DNA of 64,000 bases from Xenorhabdus koppenhoeferi. Its GTDB lineage: Bacteria; Pseudomonadota; Gammaproteobacteria; Enterobacterales; Enterobacteriaceae. Below, one piece after another: positions 7,636 through 18,042 of the stretch. The notes beneath the pieces are model-generated. The model was not told the DNA's origin. It worked only from the letters and a program-made list of their open reading frames with translations, and did not search any database. The stretch spans positions 19,966-83,965 of the forward strand of contig NZ_FPBJ01000012.1 in the NCBI RefSeq assembly GCF_900116635.1, read 5' to 3'. Numbering within the stretch: position 1 is the stretch's first letter; each line of letters starts with the position of its first letter. The position numbers and the translations under genes were made by a program.

Positions 7636-10296
7636 TTACTTACCATCACCCATTAAAAACTGACAAGGTAATAAAAGTGAAGATAAAGATTCTGCTGAAA
7701 TTTCATCTGGCACCGTTATCTCACACTGGGCACTTCCATCCCAATGTATTGTCAGTTTTTCACCCTGATTCATTCCACTCAGGTAAGCAAATCCATCATC
7801 ACTTAGAATCCCGATTTCCCGTTGGGCTGCATTCATAACAGATGCCCCGAAAGGAGGGAATGAACCATCAGGCAGACGAATAACCGTCATTGCTTTAATG
7901 CCTGACATCACCTGAAATTTGCGATAACCAATCGCGCCTTCTGTCAGTGTTGCTTGCTGCACAGACCGCAGTGCTTCCACATCATCCGGCAGGTTATCTA
8001 AGTCAATATGTGCCTTATTGCGATAATAGTGGTTCACATCTGTCAGCACTGCTTTTCCAAAGTGATTGGTATGTACCGCTGAACCGAATCCCCGGATAGG
8101 AACATTGCTGACACCTTCCGTATCTACCATCAGACGAGTCGCACCGGGCATATTGGTGCGATGTAGGGCAGCACCTTTTGCTGTTACAGTTATTCCACCT
8201 TGTAGACCAAGTGCAGCGGCAGTATTGCCACCATCCTGATAACTGGCACTAGCTGTCAGTAATGTTTTATCGCCATAATGGGTGTAATAGCCATCGGCTG
8301 ATGCCCTGCCGCCAATAGTTGTACCCGCTGAAATGCGATAGTTATTGCGATCATCAATGCGATCAAAATACCCCACTGTATGCGCGTTGCCCTGACGATT
8401 AACCATCCCGTTATAACTGAGAGTGGCGCTTTCTCCCCATGGAATGGAAAGGCTCAGGTACATGCCGTCATCTTTTTTATTATCAAAATTGTTGCGGTAG
8501 GCTGATAAGTTGACGTTGATGTTTTTATACCGCCCAATATCCAGATATTTGGATAGAGAGATGTTATAGCGATCGTTCGTTGGTCGGTTCCAGTAGGTTT
8601 GATGGCTATAGTTAAAATGGGCGTTAAGACCGATATCAGGGAATTGTTTATTGAAAATAATGGTATATAGTTCTTTTCCGCTATCAGAGGAAATATTGCG
8701 ATAGCGGCGATCGATATACTGCCCCATGTTCATGAAATCACGTTCAGAAAAGCGATATCCGGCAAATGTCACTTGACTGTTGTATTCATCAAAACGTTTC
8801 GAATAACTGAGACGATAAGATCCACCTGTGAAGGTTTTATTCTCCCCTGATAGTTTTGCCCTTGATTCCGTCATGTCAAATGACAGTGCACCAAACATCA
8901 TCAAGTCACGGCCGAGCCCCAATGACAAGGCGTTATAATCTCCCGCCGCCAAAAGGCCCCCATACAGTGACCAGCCGTTGTTAATGCCCCAGGAGAATTC
9001 CCCCAGACCAAATGCAGGTCCTTCCCGGCGATGTTTATCATTGATAGATTGCCCACCAATAAATTTATATTGCACTCGTCCAGGACGTGTCAGATAAGGA
9101 ATGGTCGCTGTGTTGACCTGAAATTGCTGTACACCACCGTCTTGCTCTTCGACCCTGACATCCAGTGTTCCTGATACTGCATCTCTGAGATCCTGAATAC
9201 GGAATGGACCGGAAGCAACCTGAGTTTCATAGATAACCCTTCCCTGCTGGCTGATAGTCACCCTAGCATTGGTTCTGGCAACACCAGTAACTTCAGGAGC
9301 ATAGCCACGCAAATTCGGTGGTAACATATTTTCATCAGTCACTAGACTGACGCCGGTATAGCGGAAGCTATCGAAAATATTAGAGTTGAGGTAATCCTCT
9401 CCCAATGTTAATTTCGCTTCCAAACGTGGAATTGCACGATATACGTAGTAACGACTCCAATCCCAATCACGTTCTCTTCCACCAGAATGCCCTAATTTAT
9501 TATCTTTGGATTTGAAGCGGTTATATCTGGCCTGCCAATCAGCCCGAAAGCGCCACGCCCCAGCGTTGATACCCGCGATTCCGTTAGCACTGATCTGCTG
9601 GTTGTTTCTACCCTGAGCTGGTTTGGATGTTTGTGCGTTTAAGTTGTAGTCAAACAACAAACCACAAATTCCTTCATCCCAGCGCGAAGGTGGGTCCCAG
9701 TCCGGTAAGTCATATTCCAGATAGATTTTAGGAACAACTAAATACAGTGTATAAGTAGCCAGTTCACCTCTGGCTGATATACCTGGCAATGTATTGATAT
9801 CAAGGCATTTTCCATCATTCTGCCATCCCAACTTTTCTATCCATTCCCGTTTCAAAGTTATTTGCTTAACTAATTCAGGGGGTATACAGGCTTCACTAGC
9901 TTGTGGATCATCTTCTGGCGCAATGAAATCAATAGAATACGTATCAGGAAATTCATTCTTATTCATCCGTACAGCCATAATATAATTACCCGGCATGATA
10001 TAACCCGCACGTGCAAATTTCTCCAAATCAATACTGGAGCGTTCATTAATATCCAGCGCGCCTGTATTAAATTCAATCGATGGCTTAGAATAAGCTACTT
10101 GAATACCAGATAGCACAAACAGTAAAAAAGCAGAAAGAGGTTTAACTCCGAATGTTAAATGCCTTTTTTTTATTTTATTAATTATCTTTTTTTTATTAGT
10201 CACTTTATTTTTATTAAATAGATTTTTTCTCTCACTGTTTGCTTTTCTATTAATGAATGAAAAACCATAATTCATAGAATATGAAAACAAAGCCAT
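7636..10296 (-). CDS. mrxC: Outer-membrane fimbrial usher (MrxC)
   Basis: An 886-residue FimD/PapC-family usher that threads chaperone-bound pilins through the outer membrane. The N-terminus is long and basic (about 50 residues) before the hydrophobic signal FLLFVLSGIQVAYS and the mature start KPSIEFNTGALDI. AGAGGA lies 6 bases before the ATG at 10296, supporting the long form, and FimD also has a long leader. The beta-barrel, plug (about residues 230-310, PPNLRGYAPEVTGVARTNA) and C-terminal domain with Cys pair (SAQCEITV, LLPCQFLMG) are in the usual order. Confidence 0.92.
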   Translation of the reverse strand: MALFSYSMNYGFSFINRKANSERKNLFNKNKVTNKKKIINKIKKRHLTFGVKPLSAFLLFVLSGIQVAYSKPSIEFNTGALDINERSSIDLEKFARAGYIMPGNYIMAVRMNKNEFPDTYSIDFIAPEDDPQASEACIPPELVKQITLKREWIEKLGWQNDGKCLDINTLPGISARGELATYTLYLVVPKIYLEYDLPDWDPPSRWDEGICGLLFDYNLNAQTSKPAQGRNNQQISANGIAGINAGAWRFRADWQARYNRFKSKDNKLGHSGGRERDWDWSRYYVYRAIPRLEAKLTLGEDYLNSNIFDSFRYTGVSLVTDENMLPPNLRGYAPEVTGVARTNARVTISQQGRVIYETQVASGPFRIQDLRDAVSGTLDVRVEEQDGGVQQFQVNTATIPYLTRPGRVQYKFIGGQSINDKHRREGPAFGLGEFSWGINNGWSLYGGLLAAGDYNALSLGLGRDLMMFGALSFDMTESRAKLSGENKTFTGGSYRLSYSKRFDEYNSQVTFAGYRFSERDFMNMGQYIDRRYRNISSDSGKELYTIIFNKQFPDIGLNAHFNYSHQTYWNRPTNDRYNISLSKYLDIGRYKNINVNLSAYRNNFDNKKDDGMYLSLSIPWGESATLSYNGMVNRQGNAHTVGYFDRIDDRNNYRISAGTTIGGRASADGYYTHYGDKTLLTASASYQDGGNTAAALGLQGGITVTAKGAALHRTNMPGATRLMVDTEGVSNVPIRGFGSAVHTNHFGKAVLTDVNHYYRNKAHIDLDNLPDDVEALRSVQQATLTEGAIGYRKFQVMSGIKAMTVIRLPDGSFPPFGASVMNAAQREIGILSDDGFAYLSGMNQGEKLTIHWDGSAQCEITVPDEISAESLSSLLLPCQFLMGDGK

Positions 10297-10910
10297 AGCA
10301 TCCTCTGAACAATGAATCGTTAATAATCCAGTTTTAATTTATCCTCTATCTATGTTACGTTCTCTGTCTGTGCTTCGCTGGTTTTACCATACCGCGGGAA
10401 GTAGAGGAAACATGTCACCATCGGTATGCCATTAAAAGTTATCTCAGAATGGAAAATTTTTATTTCCTGGATGCAGCCAATAGAGAACACCGTGGGTAGA
10501 TTAAATAAACAAAAAAGTATTTCAATTCACTCTATAGAGACCGCTCCTATTAGTGGCACACTTTGCTAACTCAATTGTCAATAATATTGTGTGATTACAC
10601 TCTGAGTAGTGAATTAATCTCAGAAATACCCCAGATATATTATCAGGAAACCCAATACCAAGGCGAAAACGAGCTTCCTGATATATACCCGTCGTCTTTC
10701 AAGTTGCAGCTTTGTTGGCTGCGCTCACTCACCCCAGTCACATAGTTAGCTATGCTCCAGGGGATTAATGAAAGGCTCCTGCCTTTCACCGGAGGCCAGC
10801 CTTTGGCTGGGCAAATTCGTTCCCGACGAATTTGTCATTCCCTTGCCGTCGCGCTGCATCTTGAAATCCATTGGGTATACAACCTAAAAATTACCAACTA
10901 ATTTGCTATA
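10297..10910. other. mrxA-mrxC intergenic region
   Basis: 614 bases with no supported gene. It holds ERIC copy 3 (10685-10878) and an imperfect inverted repeat (CATACCG/CGGTATG around 10388-10427). The region may cause the strong pilin-over-usher expression bias usual for fimbriae, but no promoter could be recognised with confidence. Confidence 0.5.
10685..10878. repeat. ERIC element, copy 3, long variant with internal insert
   Basis: Outer ends match copies 1 and 2, but about 55 extra bases (from ATTAATGAAAGGCTCCTGCC through GACGAATTTGT, itself with several small inverted repeats) sit between the GGGG and the CATTCCCTTGCCGTCG half. ERICs with internal inserts are known from other enterics. 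Confidence 0.8.
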
Positions 10911-11453
10911 TTACAGGTAGTTTAAAGAGAAGTTAGCAATAGCGGTGAAGTTACCTGGAACAACTAAGTTTTTGCCTTCGCTATCAGATGCGCTAATACC
11001 TTGCAGGTAAGCTGCGAAATGCAGATCGTTGTTACCTTCAGACAAAGACATCACTTCAGATCTAGCCCCCAAGGGGATGAGTTTGCCGGCTGCATTAGTG
11101 ATAGCAATTACAGCACCTTTTGCAGTTCCTTCAATACCCAACAGGCCTTGAGACGTTACACCATAATTGTTCTGCCCAGTGAAAGTCGTTACCAGACCAT
11201 TTTTAGTTTGATCTGTACAGTTTTCTAATTCAATTTTGAAGAAATGAGATTCTGAACGACCGCCATCTTTAAGGATATGGCTAGAAATTTGTCCCAGATT
11301 AACTTCAACATTGTTATTTTTGATTGAGCAAGGTGCATCAATGATAGAACCAGTGAATTTCACTGTGCCATTACCTTGATTAACTGCATTTGCCGCACCA
11401 GCAGTTAAAGCCACACCAAAACCTAAAACCATCGCCAATTTGTTAAGTTTCAT
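10911..11453 (-). CDS. mrxA: Major fimbrial pilin (MrxA)
   Basis: A 180-residue type 1-like pilin with a clear signal peptide (GAANA|VNQGNGTV), Cys pair (DAPCSIKN and LENCTDQ), and C-terminal FSLNYL for donor-strand exchange. First gene of the operon and separated from the usher, as expected for the most abundant subunit. In Xenorhabdus nematophila the MrxA pilin has been reported as cytotoxic to insect haemocytes; that activity is not visible in sequence and is only transferred by name. Confidence 0.92.
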   Translation of the reverse strand: MKLNKLAMVLGFGVALTAGAANAVNQGNGTVKFTGSIIDAPCSIKNNNVEVNLGQISSHILKDGGRSESHFFKIELENCTDQTKNGLVTTFTGQNNYGVTSQGLLGIEGTAKGAVIAITNAAGKLIPLGARSEVMSLSEGNNDLHFAAYLQGISASDSEGKNLVVPGNFTAIANFSLNYL

Positions 11454-12104
11454 AATTTAACTTATGCCTTTAATTGTAAAATAGATACTAATAGCCAAAA
11501 ATAAGCCGAAGCACAGAAATTAATTTCTGACACTTAGGCGAATGATTATTTAGTTTTTTGACACGATTCATAAGTTGTCAAAATGAACCAAACCGTCAAT
11601 ATAATTCAACAGAACATATTTTAAGTCAAATTTCAGACAATAAAACTAGCTATGTGCTTTAACGTCATATTAAATATAATTTTTTACAAAAATCACGTTT
11701 AATGAGTAGCATATTTTACTAGTATTTTTTTATTTTTAGATTATTCAACTAAATTATATCGAATGATGTTTAGTAGTTCAGAATTTTAATTGTCGTTGCT
11801 TTATTGCTCTATTTTGTCATCCTGAAGGTAGGCTTTATGGTATTTCATGGAAATAATAACAATATTTATATTTTAATGTTGAATTAATTGATTAAATAGA
11901 AATAAAACAAAGATATTTAACAAGAAAATATAATTACCAAGATAATTATTTATACAAAATATCAATCCTAAAAAATCATTTTGGTTTTGTTAAGTATATT
12001 ATTTACATTCATTTTTTAATCAAGAAATGAATAAATAAAACATTTGATTAAATAGATATGTGAACTCTATTTTGAAGAAAACACCTATAATTAATATATG
12101 ATTA
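11454..12104. other. AT-rich leader upstream of the mrx operon
   Basis: About 650 bases of very AT-rich DNA without an open frame of note. It must contain the mrx promoter. In Proteus mrp a 250-bp invertible promoter and the MrpI recombinase gene occupy this place. Here no recombinase gene is present and no long flanking inverted repeats were recognised by eye. AT-richness suggests H-NS or Lrp control (inference). Confidence 0.45.
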
Positions 12105-12138
12105 AAAAATAAAAAACCCTTTCCAATATTGGAAAGGG
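12105..12138 (-). terminator. Rho-independent terminator of deoB-deoD
   Basis: CCCTTTCCAATATTGGAAAGGG forms a perfect hairpin (12117-12138), followed on the minus strand by TTTTTTATTTTT. It lies about 40 bases after the deoD stop. Confidence 0.9.
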
Positions 12139-12180
12139 CTTATCATTTTTTAATGAAATACTAAAACTATTTACGTTTTT

Positions 12181-12897
12181 TTAATTATCACCCGCCAAAA
12201 TGGATTCAAGCGCAATCTCGATCATGTCATTAAACGTCAGTTGGCGCTCTTCAGCCGTCATTTGTTCGCCAGTACGGATATGGTCAGAAACAGTACAAAT
12301 AGTCAGTGCTTTTGCACCAAATTCAGCTGCCACACCGTAAATACCCGCAGCTTCCATTTCAACGCCCAGAATGCCGTATTTTTCCATTACGTCGAACATT
12401 TGTGGGTCTGGTGTATAGAACAGATCTACAGAGAAGATATTACCAACGCGGGCATCAATATTTTTAGCTTTAGCTGCATCAACCGCATTACGAACCAGTT
12501 CAAAGTCCGCAATTGCAGCGAAATCGTGATCTTTAAAACGCTGACGGTTTACTTTGGAATCGGTACATGCGCCCATGCCAATCACAATATCACGGATTTT
12601 AACATCTTCACTGACAGCACCACAGGAGCCAATACGAATGATTTTCTCAACACCAAATTCAGTGATCAGTTCTTTGGCGTAAATAGAACAGGATGGGATG
12701 CCCATACCATGTCCCATAACAGAGATACGGCGACCTTTGTAAGTACCGGTGAAACCCAGCATACCGCGAACATTGTTAACCTGACGGGCATCTTCCAAGA
12801 AAGTTTCCGCAATATATTTTGCACGCAGTGGATCGCCCGGCATCAAAACAACATCAGCAAAATCGCCCATCTCAGCATTAATATGTGGGGTGGCCAT
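12181..12897 (-). CDS. deoD: Purine nucleoside phosphorylase DeoD
   Basis: Cytosolic hexameric phosphorylase that splits purine (deoxy)nucleosides into base and (deoxy)ribose-1-phosphate. 238 residues, full length. Visible motifs: ATPHINAE (His near N-terminus), [12 protein letters not shown] (phosphate-binding Gly/Arg), [19 protein letters not shown] (ribose site) and [11 protein letters not shown] with the catalytic Asp. AAGGAA precedes the start. It follows deoB by 75 bases, the usual deo operon end. Confidence 0.97.
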   Translation of the reverse strand: MATPHINAEMGDFADVVLMPGDPLRAKYIAETFLEDARQVNNVRGMLGFTGTYKGRRISVMGHGMGIPSCSIYAKELITEFGVEKIIRIGSCGAVSEDVKIRDIVIGMGACTDSKVNRQRFKDHDFAAIADFELVRNAVDAAKAKNIDARVGNIFSVDLFYTPDPQMFDVMEKYGILGVEMEAAGIYGVAAEFGAKALTICTVSDHIRTGEQMTAEERQLTFNDMIEIALESILAGDN

Positions 12898-12972
12898 AAG
12901 TTTATTCCTTGTTTTTATTACACGTATGTAAATGGATAAAAATCAAGGGAAGCCAATTGGCTTCCCAAAAAA

Positions 12973-14196
12973 TTAAAACATCGCTTTGCCATAATCCATT
13001 GGCGATAGATTAAAATATTTTGCAACTGTCTGACCAATGTCAGCAAATGTTTCGCGATGCCCTAATGAACCGGGTTTAACTTTAGGTCCGTAAACCAGAA
13101 CCGGAATATGTTCCCGAGTATGATCAGTTCCTTTCCAAGTCGGGTCACAACCATGGTCAGCGGTAAAGATCAGAATGTCATCCTCTTTAACCAGTTTCAG
13201 CATTTCCGGCAGGCGACGGTCAAATAATTCCAGTGCTGCCGCATAACCCGCTACATCACGGCGGTGGCCGTAAGAAGAGTCGAAATCAACAAAGTTGGTA
13301 AATACGATGGTGTTATCTCCTGCCTGCTCTATTTCAATCAGTGAAGCATCAAACAGAGCATCAATGCCCGTTGCCTTAACCTTTTTAGTGATACCCACGT
13401 TTGCATAAATGTCTGCAATCTTACCAATGGAAACCACTTCACCTTGTTTCTCATCAACCAATTTTTTCAGGATGGTTGGGGCAGGGGGTTCAACAGCTAA
13501 ATCATGACGATTACCAGTACGCTGGAAGTTACCCGCTTTATCCCCGACAAATGGACGGGCTATGACACGGCCAATGTTGTATTCACCAATATTCAGCTCT
13601 TCACGAGCGATTTCACACAGTTCATACAGGCGATCCAAACCGAATGACTCTTCATGGCAGGCAATCTGGAAAACAGAATCCGCAGAGGTATAGAAAATCG
13701 GTTTACCGGTTTTCATGTGTTCTTCACCCAGATTATCCAGAATCACGGTACCGGAAGAGTGACAGTTACCCAGATATCCCGGAAGGTTGGCACGCTCAAC
13801 CAGTCTATCCAGTAATTCCTGCGGGAAACTGTTCTCTTCGTCCTGAAAATAGCCCCAGTCGAATAAGACAGGGACACCCGCAATTTCCCAGTGACCTGAT
13901 GGCGTGTCTTTACCAGAAGAAAGTTCACTCGCATAACCATAGGCACCAATAATGTCGGCATCTTTATCTAAACCAATTGGAAAAGTTCCACAAGACTCTT
14001 CCATCGCCTTACCCAATCCCAAACGGCTCAGATTTGGCAGGTGCAATGGCCCTTTACGGCCGATATCAGCCTCACCACGGGCACATTGCTCTGCAATGTG
14101 TCCTAAAGTGTTAGACCCCTCATCACCAAACTTTGTAGCATCTGCGCTTGCACCGATACCAAAGGAATCCAATACCATGATGAATGTACGTTTCAT
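12973..14196 (-). CDS. deoB: Phosphopentomutase DeoB
   Basis: Converts (deoxy)ribose-1-phosphate to the 5-phosphate, linking nucleoside phosphorylases to DeoC aldolase. 407 residues from the ATG at 14196 ([16 protein letters not shown]), which has AGGAG seven bases upstream; an earlier in-frame ATG at 14214 lacks this support. Alkaline-phosphatase-superfamily metal motifs are present: [18 protein letters not shown] (catalytic Thr), [13 protein letters not shown], and [19 protein letters not shown]. It stands between the deoA remnant and deoD. Confidence 0.97.
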   Translation of the reverse strand: MKRTFIMVLDSFGIGASADATKFGDEGSNTLGHIAEQCARGEADIGRKGPLHLPNLSRLGLGKAMEESCGTFPIGLDKDADIIGAYGYASELSSGKDTPSGHWEIAGVPVLFDWGYFQDEENSFPQELLDRLVERANLPGYLGNCHSSGTVILDNLGEEHMKTGKPIFYTSADSVFQIACHEESFGLDRLYELCEIAREELNIGEYNIGRVIARPFVGDKAGNFQRTGNRHDLAVEPPAPTILKKLVDEKQGEVVSIGKIADIYANVGITKKVKATGIDALFDASLIEIEQAGDNTIVFTNFVDFDSSYGHRRDVAGYAAALELFDRRLPEMLKLVKEDDILIFTADHGCDPTWKGTDHTREHIPVLVYGPKVKPGSLGHRETFADIGQTVAKYFNLSPMDYGKAMF

Positions 14197-14274
14197 AATT
14201 TTCTCCTGCGTCAATTCACGCTATCAATGCGGAAACTGTCGGCTATTAAAATCTATTTTCGATTCTTATTTGGT

Positions 14275-14450
14275 TTATCCACTGATATCACTATTAGCAT
14301 GAATCAGTGCCTGAGGGGTGTCTGCATTCACCTGCATATCCAGCGTAACAATATCACTCAGCCCCACACTGTAATTAATAGGATCAGTCGCCTTACGACG
14401 CGTCCTCCTCCCAATGCAACAACAGACATGCCTAACGCACGGGTATCCAT
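14275..14450 (-). pseudogene. deoA: Remnant of thymidine phosphorylase gene deoA
   Basis: Between deoC and deoB, where deoA stands in E. coli, the minus strand encodes MDTRALGMSVVALGGGR in one frame (from 14450) and, after a frame change inside the GGAGGAGGACG run, RKATDPINYSVGLSDIV, then ...ADTPQALIHANSDISG and a stop. These match the C-terminal part of DeoA (MDTRALGMAVVAMGGGR, DTIDYSVGFTD, AVIHAK). The remaining roughly 370 residues are gone and the frame is broken, so no thymidine phosphorylase can be made from here. Confidence 0.85.
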
Positions 14451-14547
14451 TTGCCAAAAACAAAGCTACCTCCCAATCATTATTATTTGAAAAGAATGGC
14501 AGTAATGCATACTATTTTAGCGTGCATTTAATGAATTATTATTGATC

Positions 14548-15327
14548 TCAATAACCATTACTCTGCTTCTGGCTCTGGTGTCCAAGTGTGTTCAGCAAAC
14601 TTCCCAATAAACTGGAAGCACCAAAACGGAAATGGCGAGAGTCAGCCCACTTGTCTCCCATAATGTGCCCAGCCAGAGCAAGATACTGTGCCGCTTCTTC
14701 GGCTGTGCGTACACCACCTGCGGGTTTAAAACCAACGTTGTCACCTACGCCCATATCGCGGATTACAGTCAACATGATTTCAGCACTCTCAAGTGTTGCA
14801 TTAACGGCAACTTTACCCGTTGAAGTTTTGATGAAATCCGCACCTGCTTTGATCGAGATTTCAGAGGCTTTGCGAATCAGTTCTGCTTCTTTTAATTCGC
14901 CTGTTTCAATAATCACTTTTAGCCAGACACCTGATCCAGCACAGGCAGTTTTGCAGGCTTTTACCAAATCGAAACCAATCTGTTCATGACCAGCCATCAA
15001 TGCACGATAAGGAAAAACAACATCCACTTCATCAGCACCATAAGCGATGGCAGCACGAGTTTCAGCCAGTGCAATGTCAATATCATCATTACCGTGTGGA
15101 AAGTTGGTAACAGTGGCAATGCGGATATCGGGGGTTCCCTGTTCACGCAATACCTTGCGAGCTACAGGAATAAAACGCGGGTAGATACAGACGGCGGCCG
15201 TTTGTCCGGCGGGGCTGTTTGCCTGACGACAAAGTGCTGTCACTTTCTCATCTGTATCATCATCATTAAGCGTAGTTAAATCCATCAGACTCAGTGCGCG
15301 CTGGGCGGCGGCGGTTAAATCGGTCAT
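14548..15327 (-). CDS. deoC: Deoxyribose-phosphate aldolase DeoC
   Basis: Class I aldolase splitting 2-deoxyribose-5-phosphate into acetaldehyde and glyceraldehyde-3-phosphate. The ATG at 15327 ([17 protein letters not shown]) has GGAG upstream and gives 259 residues, as in E. coli; an in-frame ATG four codons earlier is less likely. The Schiff-base Lys lies in [10 protein letters not shown], and a second conserved Lys in [11 protein letters not shown]. It is the first gene of the deo cluster, now followed by the deoA remnant rather than an intact deoA. Confidence 0.97.
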   Translation of the reverse strand: MTDLTAAAQRALSLMDLTTLNDDDTDEKVTALCRQANSPAGQTAAVCIYPRFIPVARKVLREQGTPDIRIATVTNFPHGNDDIDIALAETRAAIAYGADEVDVVFPYRALMAGHEQIGFDLVKACKTACAGSGVWLKVIIETGELKEAELIRKASEISIKAGADFIKTSTGKVAVNATLESAEIMLTVIRDMGVGDNVGFKPAGGVRTAEEAAQYLALAGHIMGDKWADSRHFRFGASSLLGSLLNTLGHQSQKQSNGY

Positions 15328-15655
15328 AAAACTCTCCAACGGTATTATTATCGTAACTGAATCAGTTCACATCTTCTTTTGTACGATTATTTTGAACAAA
15401 CGTGGTTATCTTTAACAGTCACCGACCTTAACAATCAACATGTTCGTTTGTTAGCGAGCGGAATTAGTTCCTTGAAGATGCGGCTACGATAATACACGAT
15501 GCAACAACCGAATTCCTTCTCTCCGCACTATTTTTGTGCAATCTTTCTGCACTATACTGGCTTTCTTAATGGCGTTGGGAAAAACAAATGCAGGTGAGAT
15601 TTCTCACCTGCATTCAATTTGATACACGCTTACTGGGTGTTACGCTTCCTACGTT
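15328..15655. other. deoC upstream region and nupC 3' region
   Basis: 328 bases without a gene. It must hold the deo promoter; a possible CRP half-site (TCACA at 15367-15371) is visible, but no convincing DeoR or CytR operator was recognised. The nupC-side terminator lies at 15579-15613. Confidence 0.4.
15579..15613 (-). terminator. Rho-independent terminator of the nucleoside transporter gene
   Basis: ATGCAGGTGAG and CTCACCTGCAT pair as an 11-bp stem (15588-15613), followed on the minus strand by TTGTTTTT. Confidence 0.9.
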
Positions 15656-16933
15656 TTACAAAGAGAGGAAGAACCCGGCAATAGTTGCACTCATCAAGTT
15701 AGAGAGTGAGCCTGCCAATACAGCTTTCAAGCCGAAACGAGCAATATCGCCGCGACGGTTTGGTGCCATACCGCCCAAGCCGCCCAGAAGAATAGCCACA
15801 GAAGACAAGTTAGCGAAGCCACACAGAGCAAAGGAGATAATGGCTTTGGTATGTTCGGAAAGTACTTGCAGGCCTGCGGCCTGAACAACATTGTCAGGTT
15901 TCAGGTATTCACCAAAGTTCATGAATGCGACGAATTCATTGACTACCAGTTTCTGGCCGATGAAAGAGCCTGCAATAGTCGCTTCATGCCACGGAACACC
16001 GATCAGATAAGCAATTGGTGCAAAAGCCCAGCCCAGTACCAGTTCCATGGATAATTGAGGATAATCGAACCAACCGCCGATACCGCCCAGGATACCGTTT
16101 AACAAAGCGATCAATGCGGTGAATGCCAACAACATTGCACCGACGTTCAGAGCCAATTGCATACCAGATGCTGCACCTGATGCGGCCGCATCGATGATAT
16201 TTGCCGGACGCTCTTCTGCTGCAACCAGTGACATCGCATCAGTAGTGTCATGTGTTTCTTCGGTTTCAGGCACCATCAGTTTCGCAAACAGCAGACCACC
16301 CGGTGCTGCCATAAATGAAGCTGCAATCAGGTATTCCAATGGAACACCCATAGAGGCATAGCCCGCCAATACAGAACCCGCTACAGAGGCCAAGCCACCG
16401 CACATAACAGCGAACAGTTCAGATTGGGTCATGGTAGAAATATAAGGACGAACAACCAGAGGGGCTTCGGTTTGACCTACGAAAATATTCGCGGTCGCAG
16501 ACAAAGATTCAGTCCGGGATGTTCCCAGTATTTTCTGCAAGCCACCACCCAAGATTTTGATGATAAGCTGCATAACGCCCATGTAATAAAGCACGGCAAT
16601 AAGTGAGGAGAAGAAAACAATTACCGGCAGAACACGCAGGGCAAAAACAAAACCACCGCCACCAAACAGTTCAAACATTTTGTCGGAAACCAATCCGCCA
16701 AAAATAAAGTCTGTTCCTTTCTGGCCATATCCAATCACATTGGAAACGCCTTCTGACATTCCTCCCAGAATGTCTTTACCAGCGGGCACATAAAGTACAA
16801 ATGCCCCAATAGCAATCTGAATCAGGAAGGCGCCCAGGACAGTACGGATTTTAATAGCTCGATAGTTACTGGAGAAGAGTACTGCGATAAAAATCAGCAC
16901 CGCCATCCCGACCAGGCTCATAAGGAGTTGCAT
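15656..16933 (-). CDS. nupC: Concentrative nucleoside transporter (NupC/CNT family)
   Basis: A 425-residue inner-membrane Na+- or H+-coupled nucleoside importer. It resembles the structurally studied Vibrio cholerae CNT and E. coli NupX more than E. coli Nup[30 protein letters not shown] (nucleoside-binding GQTE region), [22 protein letters not shown] and [12 protein letters not shown]. About 10 hydrophobic spans including the hairpin motifs. Adjacent to the deo genes, so it probably feeds nucleosides into that pathway. A CRP-like site lies upstream. Confidence 0.93.
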   Translation of the reverse strand: MQLLMSLVGMAVLIFIAVLFSSNYRAIKIRTVLGAFLIQIAIGAFVLYVPAGKDILGGMSEGVSNVIGYGQKGTDFIFGGLVSDKMFELFGGGGFVFALRVLPVIVFFSSLIAVLYYMGVMQLIIKILGGGLQKILGTSRTESLSATANIFVGQTEAPLVVRPYISTMTQSELFAVMCGGLASVAGSVLAGYASMGVPLEYLIAASFMAAPGGLLFAKLMVPETEETHDTTDAMSLVAAEERPANIIDAAASGAASGMQLALNVGAMLLAFTALIALLNGILGGIGGWFDYPQLSMELVLGWAFAPIAYLIGVPWHEATIAGSFIGQKLVVNEFVAFMNFGEYLKPDNVVQAAGLQVLSEHTKAIISFALCGFANLSSVAILLGGLGGMAPNRRGDIARFGLKAVLAGSLSNLMSATIAGFFLSL

Positions 16934-17271
16934 TGGAAGAATCCCTGTTCACTGAATGAATAATAAAAAATATGTCAGTTTTTTTGTAATTTCCTACTGA
17001 CATTGTGTGTGTGCTGATTATACCTAGTACTAAAAAGGAACAAGCAACTAACATCACAATTTAATACAGCAAAAAGTAATATAAAAACAAAAAATGAGAT
17101 GTGCATCACATAAAGCCACCTGGTTTCGGTGGGATTAGATAATTTAGCGGGAAAAAAGGTAAAAAAAAGAATAAATAAGCAGAGAATATAAGTTAAACAT
17201 TATTAATGTTTAATGAAAACCGATTATATAAATCCACAGCTAAAAAACTCAATGAGTTTTACCCATTAGAA
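16934..17271. other. Promoter region of the nucleoside transporter gene
   Basis: 338 AT-rich bases between nupC and yjjV. It contains the CRP-like site at 17095-17110 and, near yjjV, a short AAAACTC/GAGTTTT palindrome (17244-17260) that may serve as a weak terminator for yjjV. No gene seen. Confidence 0.5.
17095..17110. promoter_or_regulatory. CRP-like binding site upstream of nupC
   Basis: TGAGA-TGTGCA-TCACA fits the CRP consensus TGTGA-N6-TCACA with one mismatch. It lies about 160 bases before the nupC start, in keeping with catabolite control of nucleoside uptake genes in enterobacteria. Confidence 0.5.
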
Positions 17272-18042
17272 TCAGCCCAGTAAAAATAGTACTCTACTGT
17301 TATGATAAATTTGATTGGCAATCTCATCCGGTGATTCTGTACGCAATTCACACAGTCCTGAAAAAACTTGTGCAACTCTTTCAGGTCGATTGGGTTGGCC
17401 TTGGGATCCTGCCAGAGGCATATCAGGTGCATCAGTTTCCAACACTAATGATGACAAAGGTAACTGTGAAATAGTATTACGTGTCTTTTGTGCTCTGTCG
17501 TAAGTAATGGTTCCCCCTACGCCAATATAAAATCCCAGGCCAATAAAAGTCTTAGCTTGTGACAAGCTTCCTGCAAAACCATGAATCACACCAGTACGTG
17601 GCAATTTATGTTTTCGTAAAATTGCGGCCAATTGATCATGACTTTTTCTGGAATGAAGTATCGCGGGTAAATCATACTGTTTGGCCAGCTTCAACTGTGC
17701 TTCCAATAGACTTTTCTGCATCTCAAACTGCGGTTCAGGCATATAAAGGTCCAGACCTATCTCGCCTACCGCCACACATTTAGCGCTTTTTTTCTGTAAT
17801 TGCCGGTTCAACTCATCCAAATGTGCATTTTGATGTTGACGGATATAAAGCGGATGTAAACCGAACGCAGTATAAATTGAAGGATAAGCCTCCGCCAATG
17901 CAGCAACCCGCTGGAAATTTATTTGGCTCACCGTGGGCACAATAATTTTTTCTACGCCTGCTTTTCTGGCTTGTTCCAGACTTTTTATTTCATCGCCAGC
18001 AAAAGGCGAAAAATCAAAGTGGCAGTGTGTATCAATAAACAT
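17272..18042 (-). CDS. yjjV: TatD-family metal-dependent hydrolase YjjV
   Basis: A 256-residue TatD-type TIM-barrel hydrolase. Metal ligands are visible: FIDTHCHFDF at the N-terminus, VGEIGLDL (Glu), ILHSRKSHD (His), GVIHGFAGS (His) and LETDAPDMPL (Asp). The family includes 3'-exonuclease-like DNases; the physiological substrate of YjjV is not established. Its ATG immediately follows the yjjU stop (TAGATG), so the two are translationally coupled, the same pair as in E. coli. Confidence 0.93.
   Translation of the reverse strand: MFIDTHCHFDFSPFAGDEIKSLEQARKAGVEKIIVPTVSQINFQRVAALAEAYPSIYTAFGLHPLYIRQHQNAHLDELNRQLQKKSAKCVAVGEIGLDLYMPEPQFEMQKSLLEAQLKLAKQYDLPAILHSRKSHDQLAAILRKHKLPRTGVIHGFAGSLSQAKTFIGLGFYIGVGGTITYDRAQKTRNTISQLPLSSLVLETDAPDMPLAGSQGQPNRPERVAQVFSGLCELRTESPDEIANQIYHNSRVLFLLG

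Noticed and set aside
12241..12939. 232-codon plus-strand frame over deoD
   Set aside because: Entirely antisense to the well-supported deoD gene, with no family resemblance.
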